DNA of 64,000 nt, taken from the NCBI GenBank assembly GCA_037043455.1, contig JAWPHD010011470.1, positions 1-64,000 on the forward strand, written 5' to 3'. Shown here piece by piece: positions 10,159 to 21,865 of this stretch. This DNA comes from Cyrtodaria siliqua. Its lineage: Eukaryota; Mollusca; Bivalvia; Adapedonta; Hiatellidae. Numbering within the stretch: position 1 is the stretch's first letter; each line of letters begins with the position of its first letter. The notes beneath the pieces are model-generated. The model made no database searches and had not been told where the DNA came from. It was given only the letters and a program-made list of their open reading frames with translations. A program made the translations under genes and the position numbers.

Positions 10159-11234
10159 TATAATTACATGTGTGGGTCTTAATATTATATTTTAAATGAT
10201 TTTCACAATGTGTAATAAGTTTATGACAATATATATAAATATATGTACCATATATATCTATATATAAACATGTGTATATGTTTTCTTTTGTAGCCCAATC
10301 AAAGAAAACTGGTCACCTCCGTAAGTAACATAGTCATTTTCATTTTAAGTTTGATCAGTATTTTTATAAATAGATATAGTCCAATTTTTGGCCTCATAAA
10401 GGTCGCATTGTACAGACCACGTACATCTTGTCATATATGTTTTAATACTTTGAATTATGTCAGTATATTCAAACTACATCACCCATTGCTTTGATTTTCA
10501 AGGTCAAAGTTTGATAAACATTATAATAATGTGCCCAAAGGTCCTTACATCTTGTTTGCCATTGTACTGTTCTGTGTTTTCAGACATCAGATAAGAATTT
10601 ACCTGTTGGTGACCAACATGACTGGTCCTGCTCTGTAAGTTGTTTTCTTTCAATTACATTAATTGTAGACACTTTTTATGATTAATAGCGCACATAATAA
10701 ACATTAAGTTTCAGTGTTTTTACCCCTCAACTGACATTTTGTAATGTTACCATTATTTAACAGTATTTTGTAGTTGTTTATTATAAAAATGTTTGAACTA
10801 ACATATACGAACAAATACATTACTATCAAAATGAAGTACTCTAAATAAGTATGTTTCGTTCTGAAGGTTTGATCCTTAAAACGTTTTCCTTTCTGAAGGA
10901 AAATTGATATAAATCACTCAATATTGTATAGGAAAAGAAATAAAATCAATCGAAACAGACATACTAACAGACATACAACAGTCTATCTTTTTTCTTTTTT
11001 CATTATTTTGCAGACCATCCGTTGGGAGGCGGAAGAGAAAATGGTATGTTAGATGCTATGTACTGTATAAGCAAGTCCGTTGGTGTTCTGTCATATACAT
11101 ATTACATGAATAGTATTGACATTCGTTTATGTACACCCGTGATAGTTTTATACCATTTTGTGTATGCTTCAGTTAGTGTAAAAATTATGTCTCACTCATA
11201 TTTATTCTGGATACTTTTGACACGATCAATTTAA
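10000..11234 (+). CDS. Outward small-exon gene, right copy (unrecognised)
   Basis: Candidate exons are 10000-10062, 10294-10320, 10584-10634 and 11014-11043. All are multiples of 3, with acceptors TTTTAG, TTTGTAG, TTTTCAG and TTTGCAG and donors GGTATT-like, GTAAGT, GTAAGT and GTATGT. A common open frame passes through all four to TAG 11050-11052. The introns of about 231, 263 and 379 bp are short. Splice signals and exon lengths are kept exactly in the left arm while intron sequence has drifted, which argues for real exons. The overlapping frame 11022-11234 is also conserved. Confidence 0.45.
10113..10154. repeat. (TA)n microsatellite
   Basis: About 20 TA units, expanded compared with the roughly 8 units at the matching place in the left arm (about 6310-6325). 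Confidence 0.85.
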
Positions 11235-11617
11235 AATTCAATGAACTATTTGTCAAGCGATTTGTACGTCATTTGTAATATGTATATAATTCATGTGTTG
11301 CATGCCTGTTGATTTTGGAGTGAAACATTTGTCAAACGATTTTGTTTACTATTTTGTAATATGTATATAATTCATTTGTGTTGCATAAAAAACATGTTGA
11401 TTGACCTGAAGTAAATTATATATTCATTTCATATTACATTGATTTACTGTATATTGCAATTATGATTGCAAATGTTGCTTTATTACATGTTTCAATAAAA
11501 AATATAAACTATAGGTTGTGCATTAATTCGTTATTTATAACAACACGAATCGTGAATGTATACATTTTATTTACCCCGCTCAATACAGTACGCGAGGGAT
11601 TAGGCCCTCGACGTACT

Positions 11618-12226
11618 TTACAATAGTTGCATTTCGATTAAGATTGGCATACAAGTATGGTATAATTGTCTTTCGTGTTTCAATCCCGTCATGAGTACGG
11701 CCCCCGAAGTAAAACACGTAAAATGAACATCTTCCCTCTTAAACTTGGCTGCTGGAAACAGTTCGGGTTCGTAACTTCCAGAATAATGTCGCACCACTCT
11801 AGTCAAGTTCACTGAACCATCTATTTTAAACAAGGCCGAAATGGTAGAAATGTCAATTTTCTTTAAACGTACTCGGTATCCCATCCTTTGAATTTTTCGG
11901 GCGTACCTTCTCACACGAAGTTTAGCTTCTTTGATGGTGTTTACTTTGCCATTGACCACACTTTTTCCATTGGCAAATACCATACAATGTCCGCCAATCT
12001 TGGATTGTTTCCACTGAACGTCCGAGAATTTGCGAGGATCGTAAATTCCGTTGGAAACTGTCAAAGTAAATCGCCTCAGATTAATAACGCGGTTCAAGTT
12101 GGCGGTACACACGACGTTAGTTATCATTTTACCAGTTCGTGTAATCGTTAGGATTTCACTCTGGACAACGAAGAAATCCTTCCTGATTCGCGTGATCGCT
12201 TTGAAATAAGCAAGGCACGACACTAT
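11618..12226 (-). pseudogene. TBP-like protein, right-arm copy, C-terminally altered
   Basis: Inverted counterpart of 4329-4937. The TBP saddle is almost complete (YDPRKF, VFANGK, SYEPELFP and FTSGAVLMTG all retained). An indel just after the last core helix gives a premature stop at about 11618, so the roughly 35-residue tail of the left copy is lost. The core ATG corresponds to about 12129. The core might still fold, so calling it a pseudogene is cautious. Confidence 0.6.
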
Positions 12227-12372
12227 CCAACTCGGGAATGGCAGCTCCTATTTCGGGAATGATTTTTTTTCAAGCGTTTGTATTCCCCGGGTCTCAAACA
12301 TAATCCCTTCTTACACGGTACGACCTCATCCTCAGGTTTCCAGTACTGACGAATGTCCACCCACGGAAGCTA
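12227..12372 (-). pseudogene. Second PC4-like domain remnant, right arm
   Basis: Retains the VDIRQYW-like turn and the CKKGLCL strand of the second PC4 domain. An extra A in a lysine-codon run (about 12267-12275) shifts the frame. Upstream sequence is replaced by the interior of the MITE at a deletion junction near 12373, so the first domain and promoter are missing. Confidence 0.6.
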
Positions 12373-12991
12373 GGTCGACCACTTTACGTTCACTATTATT
12401 ACCGCGAGTGTAATTTTAGTTTGGGCTACGAGTTCAAACGCCCGAAATGGTTTCTCTTTTTTTTTGTACCGCGTTTGAATTCCGTCAAACAATCCTGCTT
12501 TAATTAGTAAATATTCAGTAATGTTTGGTGTGTAATGTGTGCGAACATAATTAGTGTGTGTTTTATAAGCTAAAAGTTACGGACAGTGTCCCTTTAAAAG
12601 TTTGTCAAAACTGACAGGTATGTATTATCATCATTTACTGACAACTATGTAATTTTAGCCTTAGGCAGTCGCATTCACGATTCATGACATATGACAAATC
12701 GCTTTACAGTAAAATGTAACAAATAATTACCCCGTTTAAGTCCTGAAAACCCCAGTTTATGAAATTAAATGCCGTATGGTGATTGCCAACAATTTTAAAA
12801 ATAATCGTTGTTGCGTGGCTTTTATACTTAAAAAAATAAATGAAGTCGATACGAAAAACAATTTATTACAAAGCGTGTGATTGGTCTATTTAAAAAATCT
12901 GTTATTTTTAATTGGCGTCACTCACATTAATTGGCGTCAATACGTATGACTCACGGTCGCGTGGGCTATGATGACGCATGACGCCCCTCGG

Positions 12992-13339
12992 CATTCTCGC
13001 CCTCGATCGATACTAGTATCATCTCTCGTGTTTGGCGCTTGTAATTATGGGGGGAAATATAGTCCGGTCAGGTGATTTGCATAATATAGCTAGGGACCAA
13101 AATCCAGGTTTTAGTACCCAATCTAGACACGCCAGACAAAAGCAGCAAACTTTCCTCAAATGTGTGTTTTATATTTCTATGTACTTTTAAAAGGGTCTCC
13201 AAAGGTTCGTGAATCCCTAAATATATTAGGAATATATGCACACCGAATAACCACACCGCGGATGAAATCCTGAAAAATCAGGAGGGCACCTGCCGAATAT
13301 CAGTGATGAATTTGAAAAATTCGAAATGACGCCAGTATG
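12992..13339. mobile_element. 348-bp insertion with 9-bp duplication
   Basis: Absent from the left arm at the matching place (about 2083). It is bracketed by GCCCCTCGG at 12983-12991 and 13340-13348, a probable 8-9-bp target-site duplication. The ends (CATTCTCGCC against CATACTGGCG in inverted sense) are only weakly inverted. The length of the duplication suggests a hAT- or Mutator-type MITE. No ORF of note. Confidence 0.65.
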
Positions 13340-13600
13340 GCCCCTCGGTTGAATTTGAATTATCGTTAATAGACGTTGACATATAATCGCGTCTCATAAA
13401 GCGCGACGTCAATAGGGATGGGCTATTAAAAACTCTCGCTATTGGTCTATTTCAAAATTACCGTCATTTTTAATTGGCGTCAATACGTATGACTCATGGT
13501 CGCGTGGGCTATGACGACTCACGGTCGCGTGGGTATTATGACGTCATCCACTTGAAAAACCACTTCCGGTAAAAGCCCCAAACCGGCCACACTGTAGTTC

Positions 13601-15030
13601 AGAATATATTGATGAAAAACATCGGACCCGATGTCCTCCACCCGAAGAATACTCAACTAAATTTGATTTAACTAATATTCTGAAAATGGACCACCATTTA
13701 TTAAATGTCAAGTAGGAAACAACAAATTCCTATTAGTTGAGCAGCAAGTTCCATATTTCAGCAAACCACCCGGCCACAAAAAGTAACAGCAAGTGTCACA
13801 TATCAACATGTTGGGGGAATGTCTGAAGTTTATCAGGCTGCCGGCATGAATCGCAATTTTTTGGAACTAAGCGAGAATCCAAGATGGCGGACAAAATGGC
13901 CGCCATTTTTTATAAAAAACATGGTATATTTGATAATTACAATATCAAAATCAATTCTTTCACAAACATTGACTGTTTTTGTTATTTTAAATGAACTATA
14001 TATGCAGTTCATTAATAAAAATAAGTTACAGCTTAAAATATTGCAGAAATGATTATTTTGGCTAAAAAACGGCTGAAAAATGGCTCAAAACTGACAAAAT
14101 TTGAGGTACTACCTGACAATTTTAATTTTTTAATATCTTATTTCGTTATTTTTTGCATATTTTTGTTCATTAAAATATACAGTGGTATGTGTCCTGCACA
14201 AAAATGTATACTGTTACGTTTTAGTAGACCCCGAACTCTCAAAATCGAAAAAAAAGTGGGTGGGGTATTTTGATATGAGAAAATCTGTAAATTCGTAATA
14301 AATCGCTTTACTGAAAAAAGGCTATTTTTTCTTTACTGCTTGACTTATAAGCTGACAATAAACTGGAGATTGTTGTTACTGAAAATACCAACGCAACTGA
14401 ATAGTTTACAGACCCAAACAAAATCAAGGTCAAGGTCATATTCAAAGTCAAACGGTAAACATCCTGAAAAAAAAAGGTATTTCACCATAAACCTTCCCTA
14501 ATAATTTTGTCAGCGTATATAAATACAACTGTTATTGCATGCTCGTATACTCGGCAATGTAACTCTTTCCAATGGTATGCTTTTTATTATCCTCCGTTTG
14601 GTAACCATGGAGATATACAAGATGGCGTCCAGTGCCTGTTCCAACTTTTTTCCATCGAACATCTGAACATCAAAGAGGTTTGTAAACGTTATATTAAATT
14701 GCAATAGTCTTTAAAAATCATTCGAGTAATATTTGTATAATAGAACAATCATGTAATATAATTCTAAATACAGTAAAAATAATATAATTTAATAAATATG
14801 ACTACAGGGCAGTACAGAACAACTACAGTATTGTATGATATGTCACATGAGATCCAATCCATGCCAATCCATTTCATACAATAATATACAGTTAATATAA
14901 TACCGGGTACTAGGTATTGTGCAATACAATACAGTACAGTGAAATATAATACAATGCAACATAATACAAAATAATTACTTTTTATTATAAAAATATATAT
15001 TTAAAACGTGTAATGTTTATACATCTAATG
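13601..15030. other. No gene recognised
   Basis: AT-rich. Contains AAGATGGCGG-type motifs near 13880 and runs of TACAGTA-like short repeats around 14880-14960. The open frames at 13819-14273 and 14507-14707 have no recognisable features and look like chance. Confidence 0.5.
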
Positions 15031-15116
15031 AATAACATGTATTTGTGTATATGTATCTACAGGTGCACTGGTCAATAACATGTATTTGTGTATATGTATC
15101 TACAGGTGCTCTGGTC
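15031..15116. repeat. 43-bp perfect-like tandem duplication over an intron/exon border
   Basis: 15031-15073 and 15074-15116 differ at a single base (GTGCACTGG against GTGCTCTGG). Each includes a CTACAG splice acceptor, so the first exon of the following broken gene has a duplicated acceptor. Confidence 0.9.
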
Positions 15117-18100
15117 CTAGCTAACATCAAGCGCTATGCGGAGGATGGTCAGCTCATTGTTGCTGCCGGTGACAATTGGGATCATAACGAATACACACAA
15201 GATGGCAAAAATACGACACATGCGATGACAACTATCCTTGTGTACCCGAAATCAAAGAAGACAGAGAGGTTGCAGAGGATTACCAAACTTTCAGACAGAA
15301 CAACAGTCGATGTTGCCTCTTTGCCTGGTATATGAATTAATTGACATTATTCAACAACGACCCTTAGCATTTTCTTTCTATGGCATTTTACATATTGCAC
15401 ATATTCTTTAAAAGATAACCGATTGAATATCACAAAATAAAATATCATATGTTAACTGACTATTACTTTATCTCCATATAAACTGGAATTCCATAAATAA
15501 ACATTCTCAATAAAATATTGCCAATTTCAAAATTGACAGAAATTTATCAGCATGCTGAAATATCCATTATTTAATTATGAGTAATTTCTTTTCAGGGGGA
15601 AATCTGTCTTCAGTTTTGCCGTATGAAAAGCCAAGCACACGACCTCCTCCCGTTTTATCCCCACCACCATCAAACAACGAGGAAGTGAGGGTTCAAGAAC
15701 CAGAAACCGCCAATATCATGAAACTTAAGGAACTCATGTACAATTGTTGTCGTATGGGGAAGTTTTGCGATGACAGGTCCGAGCATGTACCGCCTTGGAC
15801 AATATTTCAGTCACAGATTACTTCTGATAAGTTGATAGAACCATGTGAAGTTGCATTTAACCCAATCATTTTGTCAACACCTACACATTACAACACCATT
15901 TATACGTCCATCAAGCGTGTTATAGAGCAAATGAATGCTCTAGATCAAAACGTGTGTCCTGTCTTCTTTGACATGGGTTTATTAACAAAGGCATTACGGG
16001 TAGTTTTGGCAAAAAAGTCTGAGCTTGACGGGGTCGTACCTGTTGAAGGAGGTATGCATTTTCTCATGTGCGTATTTGCAGGAATTAGCTTCCTTTATGG
16101 CGACGCAGGTCTGAAACAGTTGCTTTCAGATTCTGATATATTTGCACCAAATACTGCACAGCATATTCTAGCTGGAAAAGATTTTGATAGGGGCTTGAAC
16201 ACTTTCTAGGTGCTAGCTGAGGTTCTGACATCTCGGTTTCTGTTAAATTTTAAGTTGTGGTGCATTTCGAGGAACGTTCTCTTTGACCAAAATGGTTGTC
16301 TGGAACATGAGGGCAATGATCATGGTGAAAAATTGAGATTTCTGGAAACGGTAGTTGTTCCATTGCTTGATGAGTTCAAATTGAAGGGACGAGAACTGTC
16401 TTCAACATTCAAGTTTTGGGATAATTACCTTACAAACGTGTCATCGCCATAATTTTTGTCTGCGTCAAGACATGGTCTCTGGGAGGTATATGAGTACTCC
16501 AACTCCCATTTTTTTCCATTTCTCTTTGCATCCAATCGGACCATTTATGCTAAGTACATGCCGTATATGGTACTCGGTATGCAGAGAGTTCCTGATGAAA
16601 TGAAAATAAGTTTTTCACACGGAAACTTTGTTGCCAAGTTGACAGATGAAATATTCAATTCTGTGTGGATAGATTACAGTCTAGAGGTTACGGAGAATAA
16701 GGCTTTAAAATCTAGTGGTGGGAGAGTAGGTCTAACTCATAGAGATAATGCACTTAGTAGGTGGTTTCTTTCGCGGCCTCTTACTGCCAAATATTCCCAT
16801 GTTTATTCCAATTAAGGTCTTGGTAGAGGTGAACAATCAAATCACCGGCGTCCCACAGACAATGAACCTTACAAGAAGGCTTACAATGACAATATCAGGA
16901 AAATGCAAGCAATGTTGGATCAAACATTCCTTGATCCTTTCAGTATTGTAGATCCTCCATCAAGACTATTAAATTTTGCTACTGGCGTGTCTGTGTCCCC
17001 TGAAGTTGAAATCAGCCGTTTAAATTGCTTTGACAAGGGTTCTGATTGCCTTGACAGGTTTGTGGAAGAAAGGCTTGTAGTCAAAGAGGGACATGAATCA
17101 CCATGTGTCAGTTTCTATGATCCGATCCCCAGTTAGTGCGAAAACCATGGGTGGTAAATGTCGAGTCATCCAGTCTAAATCGAAAGACGTACCGATTAAT
17201 GGAGATGAAATGTACATTCGTCTACTGGCAATGAATTCGTTCAAAAAGGTTCCCCTACGGCGTGTCATGGTATTTGAGAATGCCCCTGTCCCTCTCAGCT
17301 TATTAACAAATGAAGGGGAGATGATGTCCACCAAAAAGGCTGATTTCATGCTCAAGTTAGAAGAGTTGGTCATTGATTCTGTTTCCCCCTCTGAAAATGC
17401 TGACTGTATCATTTTCGATGGAATGGCTGTCGTGCAGAGGCTTCAACCATTAACCCAGCAAAGGTCAGTCTACAAAGAAATGGCAAAATCATTTTGACAT
17501 TTCATTTTGTCTCGCAGCAAAAGTTCCCTCAAAATCCATGTTGTTTTTGACAGGTACTTGCCACATAGTGCCAAAAGTCAAACACGCATGAAACGTCAAT
17601 ATCAGTCCCAGTCCAGAGCATTTGCAATTCAACCTGACATGACCATCGCTGATTGGAAGATTGCACTTTGCAACACAAATTTCAAGAAGGAGCTCACCAA
17701 GTTTTTCACTATCTACCTTGCACAAAACTCTGTTGAACTTCTTGCTTGTGACAAGTCCATTGTTGTAAGTGGTGGTCTTCAAAAAGAAGTTCTCTGTATC
17801 ACTTCCAGTCATTTCATATGTTCCAGAGCTATCCACGTCACAAGAGGAGACTAATACTGTGATGATGCTACACGCAAAGTATGTAGCAAATGAAGGCATC
17901 ACAACGCCCATGCTGTTTAGTCCAGACACAGATGTGTTAGTACTTCTCATACACCATTTCAGAACAATTGGAATATCAAGAGTTTAATTTCAGACAGGAA
18001 GAAAGTCTCTCCATACTGACATGACAAGATGAATTCCTGTACATACAATTGTGCATGCGATGTCACCAAAACAGTTGCATATTCTGCTGGTGGTGTACTG

Positions 18101-18465
18101 TTTAACTGGATGCGATACGTGCAGTTCATTCTTTGGCGTTGGCAAGAAGTCAGCCTTCAAACTGCTAATGAATAAGGCCCCTTCCTTTGAGGGATTAGGC
18201 TGTTTAGGAGAAGTTCATGAACTGACAAATGGTCAGATTTGTTCCTGTACTCATTTTGTTGGTGAACTATATGGCCATCTAAATTTTACCTCACTTAATG
18301 CATTGCGAACAGAAAGGGTTGTCAGAAACAAACATGTCAAGCCCAGGCGATTGCCTCCGACAGACGACAGTTTCAAGTTGCATATACAGCGATGTCTCTA
18401 TCAGTTGCTAGTCTGGAAAGGGGCTTTGTGGGCGGACGCCGATACTCCTAACTTGACTGACCCCC
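15104..18465 (+). pseudogene. Broken multi-exon gene with FEN/PIN-like nuclease domain
   Basis: Exon at about 15104-15327 carries DNWDHNEYTQDGKNTTHAM. A phase-consistent intron (15328-15595, GT...AG) leads into a long second exon. In-frame stops are seen at 16207, 16450, 16813, 17495 and about 17985, and frame changes near 17130 and 17790. The C-terminal part shows DGMAVVQ, SPDTDVLVLLI and LTGCDTCSSFFGVGK, an arrangement of acidic residues and a GCDT motif like FEN1/XPG-type PIN nucleases. From memory, similar multi-copy uncharacterised proteins are common in molluscs and cnidarians. Sequence stops matching a protein at the C-run near 18463. Host multi-copy gene versus part of a mobile element cannot be told here. 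Confidence 0.6.
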
Positions 18466-18492
18466 CCCCCCCCCCCCACCCCCAACCCCCCT
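18463..18492. repeat. Poly-C tract
   Basis: About 16 consecutive C followed by CACCCCCAACCCCCC at the point where the broken gene's reading frame loses sense. A simple-sequence expansion. Confidence 0.9.
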
Positions 18493-19039
18493 CTAAATGT
18501 CAAACCAATTGACAAAGTCACGTGATTATCTGTAATTTAGATCATTGTTAAAATGCGTAATAAATGCCATGTCAAGCATGTTAAGCATGTTAAGCAGATG
18601 TCAATTATAAAATCAAATTCACGCTAGATGTGAACAAGAAATACAGAATATGCAACAATATTAAATTAAAAAACATATACACAGTTAATAGACAACAGAG
18701 TAATATATTCTTTGCGACATTCTCAAGTTCTAAAATGCGTAAGAGTCTCAAGATCTAAAATATTATTCAAACTACTTTAATTGTTAATTTCACTTGTTCA
18801 CATGAAGATTTGTTTCAACTTTACTAACGACTCAATTCTTCAAAATCATCAAAATAGATTACATTAAAACAAACATGAATGTTACACTCTAACTTATATA
18901 TATCTTACATAAACTGATGTAGTAGCAACTTTTATGACGGTTGGTGATTCAGCCAATGTCGATCCAGACTGGATCATGACTAGATAGCCGTTCAAAGTGT
19001 GTTCCATGCCATATCTGTCCTGTCTGGGAACGAATTGAA
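18493..19039. other. No gene recognised
   Basis: AT-rich intergenic sequence; nothing supported. Confidence 0.5.
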
Positions 19040-19411
19040 AACTGACAGAAGCATTGTGGTGTGCTGGTTAGAGCGTCTGCCTTGCATTCGGGAGGTCGTG
19101 GGTTCGAGTCCACTGAGCGCGTCATACCAAAGACTGTAAAAATGGAGTAGTCAATTGTAACCCTTGTCTGACGAGCAAATAATGGGTAGTGTTACGACTG
19201 ATTGTCAGAATAATGTGACTGGTGGGTATCATGTCTACTACGGCGTGGTATTCCAGTGTGGCAGAACTATAAAGAAACCACTGAGTTCGCTGCTTCAAGT
19301 AGACATATCATCACATCACACACAAACAAACAGATACAAGTCCAGACTCCATTGTGCCTATAATCGTCGGGTAGGACACCTGTCGTAGGCGGACAGACTA
19401 TAATCCTTAGA
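19040..19411 (+). mobile_element. tRNA-derived SINE, molluscan type
   Basis: The head has an A-box-like GTGCTGGTTAGAGCG and a B box GGGTTCGAGTCC at normal tRNA spacing (about 19068-19117), but the acceptor ends do not pair. The body begins GCGTCATACCAAAGAC, which I recall as typical of widespread bivalve SINEs. It ends near a CA microsatellite. No coding sequence; transcription by Pol III is inferred from the boxes. Confidence 0.7.
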
Positions 19412-19412
19412 A

Positions 19413-19460
<48 letters not shown>
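19412..19460. repeat. (AC)n microsatellite
   Basis: About 24 AC units; it immediately follows the SINE body. Confidence 0.95.
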
Positions 19461-19465
<5 letters not shown>

Positions 19466-20038
19466 AATTTGTTAATTTATATTTTTATACCATTTTGATT
19501 TAAAGTAACAAATCTGCTCGCCACATTTTTTTATTGTCGTTTGGTAAACCAAGCATCTTACGATTGACATAACTTCAACTGTAAAAGCCCAAAACCTATT
19601 TTTATACTTCCCATGACGTCACAATCGTGTAACAGTAAAACTTGTTTACCGGTGAACAATAAAAATTGCTTCACGCTAAGGGTATGGGCAATTTATACAG
19701 GAATGTAAACGTGAGGTATAATACAATTAACTGTTTAGTGAAGACATGCTGATGTTCTGAAATCAAGCATAGTTAAGTTTTTAAGTTAACCATGAAGTGA
19801 TATAAAAAAAATATTTTGTTAAGCTGTACATCTTTAATACTTAAAAGCATTACTAAATGTCTCTAAAATGTAAGAATAAACTTAAACAAGAGGGCCAAAA
19901 TGGCCCTGAATCACTCACCTGATGATCTTTTGCAAAGATGAAAAAATTATCAAACAATCTTATAAATCCATAACAGAATTTGATCGCGCAGTCGTGGGGT
20001 GGGGGAGGGAGGGAGTGTGGGGGAGGGGGTCTCATAAC
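19461..20038. other. No gene; short palindromic repeat fragment
   Basis: AT-rich. GAGGGCCAAAATGGCCCTG at about 19891-19909 is a hairpin followed by AATCACTCACCTGATGATC, resembling the ends of a common molluscan repeat (recollection). A G-rich run (GGTGGGGGAGGGAGGG) lies near 19998-20030. Confidence 0.5.
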
Positions 20039-20205
20039 AGCATAACAGCAAATTGAATTTAACAGTAAATTAAAAAACACTGAAAATAGTTAACAGCATA
20101 ACAGCAAATTGAATTTAACAGTAAATTAAAAAACACTGAAAATAGATAACAGCATAACAGCAATTTGAATTTAACAGTATATTAAAAACACTGAAAACAG
20201 TTAAC
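20039..20205. repeat. 56-bp tandem repeat, three copies
   Basis: The unit starts AGCATAACAGCAAATTGAAT, with copies at 20039, 20095 and 20151. The first two are almost identical; the third is slightly shorter. Confidence 0.9.
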
Positions 20206-20228
20206 AGTACATCTAATCATTTTCATTT

Positions 20229-20525
20229 TTGTACGAGGGTAAACCTTTTTTTGCACTTTAATCGCACCTGTCGATGATTGCAAGTAATAACAGACATATT
20301 GAAATAGTGTTTGCTGTAGTTTTTAAGTGGGTTATGAATTTGGTTTCAACAACAAAAAAAAAAATTAACTTGGCAATTTTAAAAACAATATCTCCTGGAT
20401 AATCATGTTCGTTTTGTACAGGGGTAAGCTTTTTTTGCCCTTTAATCGAACCTGACGATGATTGCAAGTATAAATAGACATACTGAAATAGTATTTGCTA
20501 TAGTTTTTAAGTGTGTTGGTACTGG
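20229..20525. repeat. Direct repeat of ~105 bp, spaced ~183 bp
   Basis: 20231-20336 and about 20415-20520 both run through TTTTTTTGC, ACTTTAATCG or CCTTTAATCG, GATGATTGCAAGTA and TAGTTTTTAAGTG. This is a decayed tandem repeat of a longer unit; no gene. Confidence 0.8.
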
Positions 20526-21500
20526 CTCCTCCGTTGTACTCACTGATATAACTGAACTTATATCAGCGAGTATCTCGCAGGGTTAATCCAACATCAGTAT
20601 CCATGGTGGGTTATAGTGAATATTCGTGTTCCATCGTAGACTGCCTCTTGTCATCCTATGCGGAGACTCGCAGAGACCAGGGGCATCTCGCTGGTAAAAC
20701 GTCAGTCTTCAGTAGAAGCTTTCAATCGTCCATCTTTAGGGCCACGGTAAAAACAGGCTAAAAACATATTTACAACATATATGAGGTTTGTCAAACAGGC
20801 TAAAAACATATTTACAACATATAGGAGGTTTTGTTTGTCCAAACCTCCCCGTGGCTTTCCTACACTGTACAGCGCAATTGTACAGAGTAGGGCAGATGAT
20901 TCCAGACAGCGGCACGCCGTTCGGAGTCACTTTGCCCCAGACGGCCGCAAGACGTCCTACCTGTTCGGTGGTCTGAACTGGAATGTGTATCCATAATTAT
21001 ATCCATCACCAACATCCTGTTATTTGAACCACAAGACAACCCTTTGATTATATTTGTTACCGCCCTTCTAAGGATCGTTAAGGGGACAATAAGCCGAAAT
21101 ACCGCGCACGACCACCTTGTATATTCGGTACGACTGACACGTCTGACTTAGGGGTGGAAGGGTGTAATAAAGTGGGGAACAGGAAAGCTTCCCACCGATT
21201 ATTACATCCTGTTTATTGGCACACATGGTGACAAAACTGAATTGTATCAAAATACAAATGCCGACACAGACACGTCGACCGTACTGTATAATTCGGTACC
21301 GAACGGTGAGCATTAGAAGGTCAGGCGTGCAATATGGAACAATATACCACTACATGAATATCCTGTTTATATTGAACCACATACCTAATATATTTGTGAT
21401 TGAACAAAACAAGATTAACACAACTGAAGCCGAAATCAAGTCGAGTTACCTAATGAGCCAGCTAACTTATGTACTTACATGTATCATTATGCATGCATAT
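20526..21500. other. No gene; 46-bp tandem duplication inside
   Basis: GGCTAAAAACATATTTACAA occurs at about 20756 and 20802, giving a duplication of about 46 bp. The frame at 20781-20996 and others have no recognisable domain. Confidence 0.5.
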
Positions 21501-21865
21501 GTACAATTTGCCGAGTCACATGATCATTGTCGCAGTTTCACATACGGTCATCTTATTTATTTCGTTTATTATAGTTAAAACAGAAGTCTCTTTATAGAAT
21601 AAAGAATAATCTCTCAGCTAGCTTAAATACGTTTCCCAAAAGAAACAAATCAGCAACGATCTGAATATATATATATTAACAATTTGCCGTGCCACGTCAC
21701 TGTCGCAGTTTCGAATTTTCACATACTGTCATTTGTTATTTAGTTTTTAGTAAATGTAAAACAAAATCACTGTATAGAATACAGAATTGTCTTTCAACTC
21801 GTCTTTGAAATAGCCAGATATCTTAAATAATTTTCCCAAAATAAATAAATTAACAACGATATGTA
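21501..21865. repeat. Diverged ~185-bp tandem duplication
   Basis: Segments at about 21505-21668 and 21690-21863 share CAGTTTC, CATAC-GTCAT, TATAGAATA-AGAAT, TTTCCCAAAA and CAACGAT in the same order. No coding sequence. Confidence 0.65.

Larger units (their letters stand above)
1854..13600. mobile_element. 11.7-kb palindromic virus-like or transposon-like element
   Basis: Seen directly: the sequence from 1854 inward reads as the reverse complement of the sequence from 13600 inward, with frequent point differences and several indels, up to about 7952 and 8473. Outside these points the match stops abruptly. No convincing target-site duplication flanks it. The arms share a gene set (PC4-like, TBP-like, a small-exon gene, an acidic/basic small protein) and promoter modules. 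Genes are very close together, with a 1-nt gap between the PC4 stop and the TBP start and overlapping convergent poly(A) signals, which is typical of DNA viruses. It could be an endogenous DNA virus with long inverted repeats, a head-to-head concatemer, or a DNA transposon with giant TIRs. No transposase, polymerase or capsid was found. Confidence 0.85.
8473..13600 (-). repeat. Right arm of giant inverted repeat
   Basis: Inverted copy of the left arm. Differences seen: a deletion joining the middle of the embedded MITE directly to the second PC4 domain near 12373; an insertion at 12992-13339; a longer (TA)n run at 10113-10154; frameshifts in the TBP, PC4 and acidic-protein copies; and a splice donor changed from GTGAGT to GAGAGT near 9238. 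These are independent decay events. Confidence 0.9.

Noticed and set aside
1854..13600. Palindrome as an assembly artefact
   Set aside because: The arms differ by many substitutions, indels and an insertion with its own target duplication, so they are two real diverged sequences. Long reads would be needed to exclude a misjoin at the spacer.
19060..19125. Functional tRNA gene
   Set aside because: A and B boxes are present but the acceptor ends do not pair and a SINE body follows.
20781..20996. Overlapping plus-strand ORFs near 20.8 kb
   Set aside because: They begin in a 46-bp tandem duplication, have three frames open on both strands and show no family motif.
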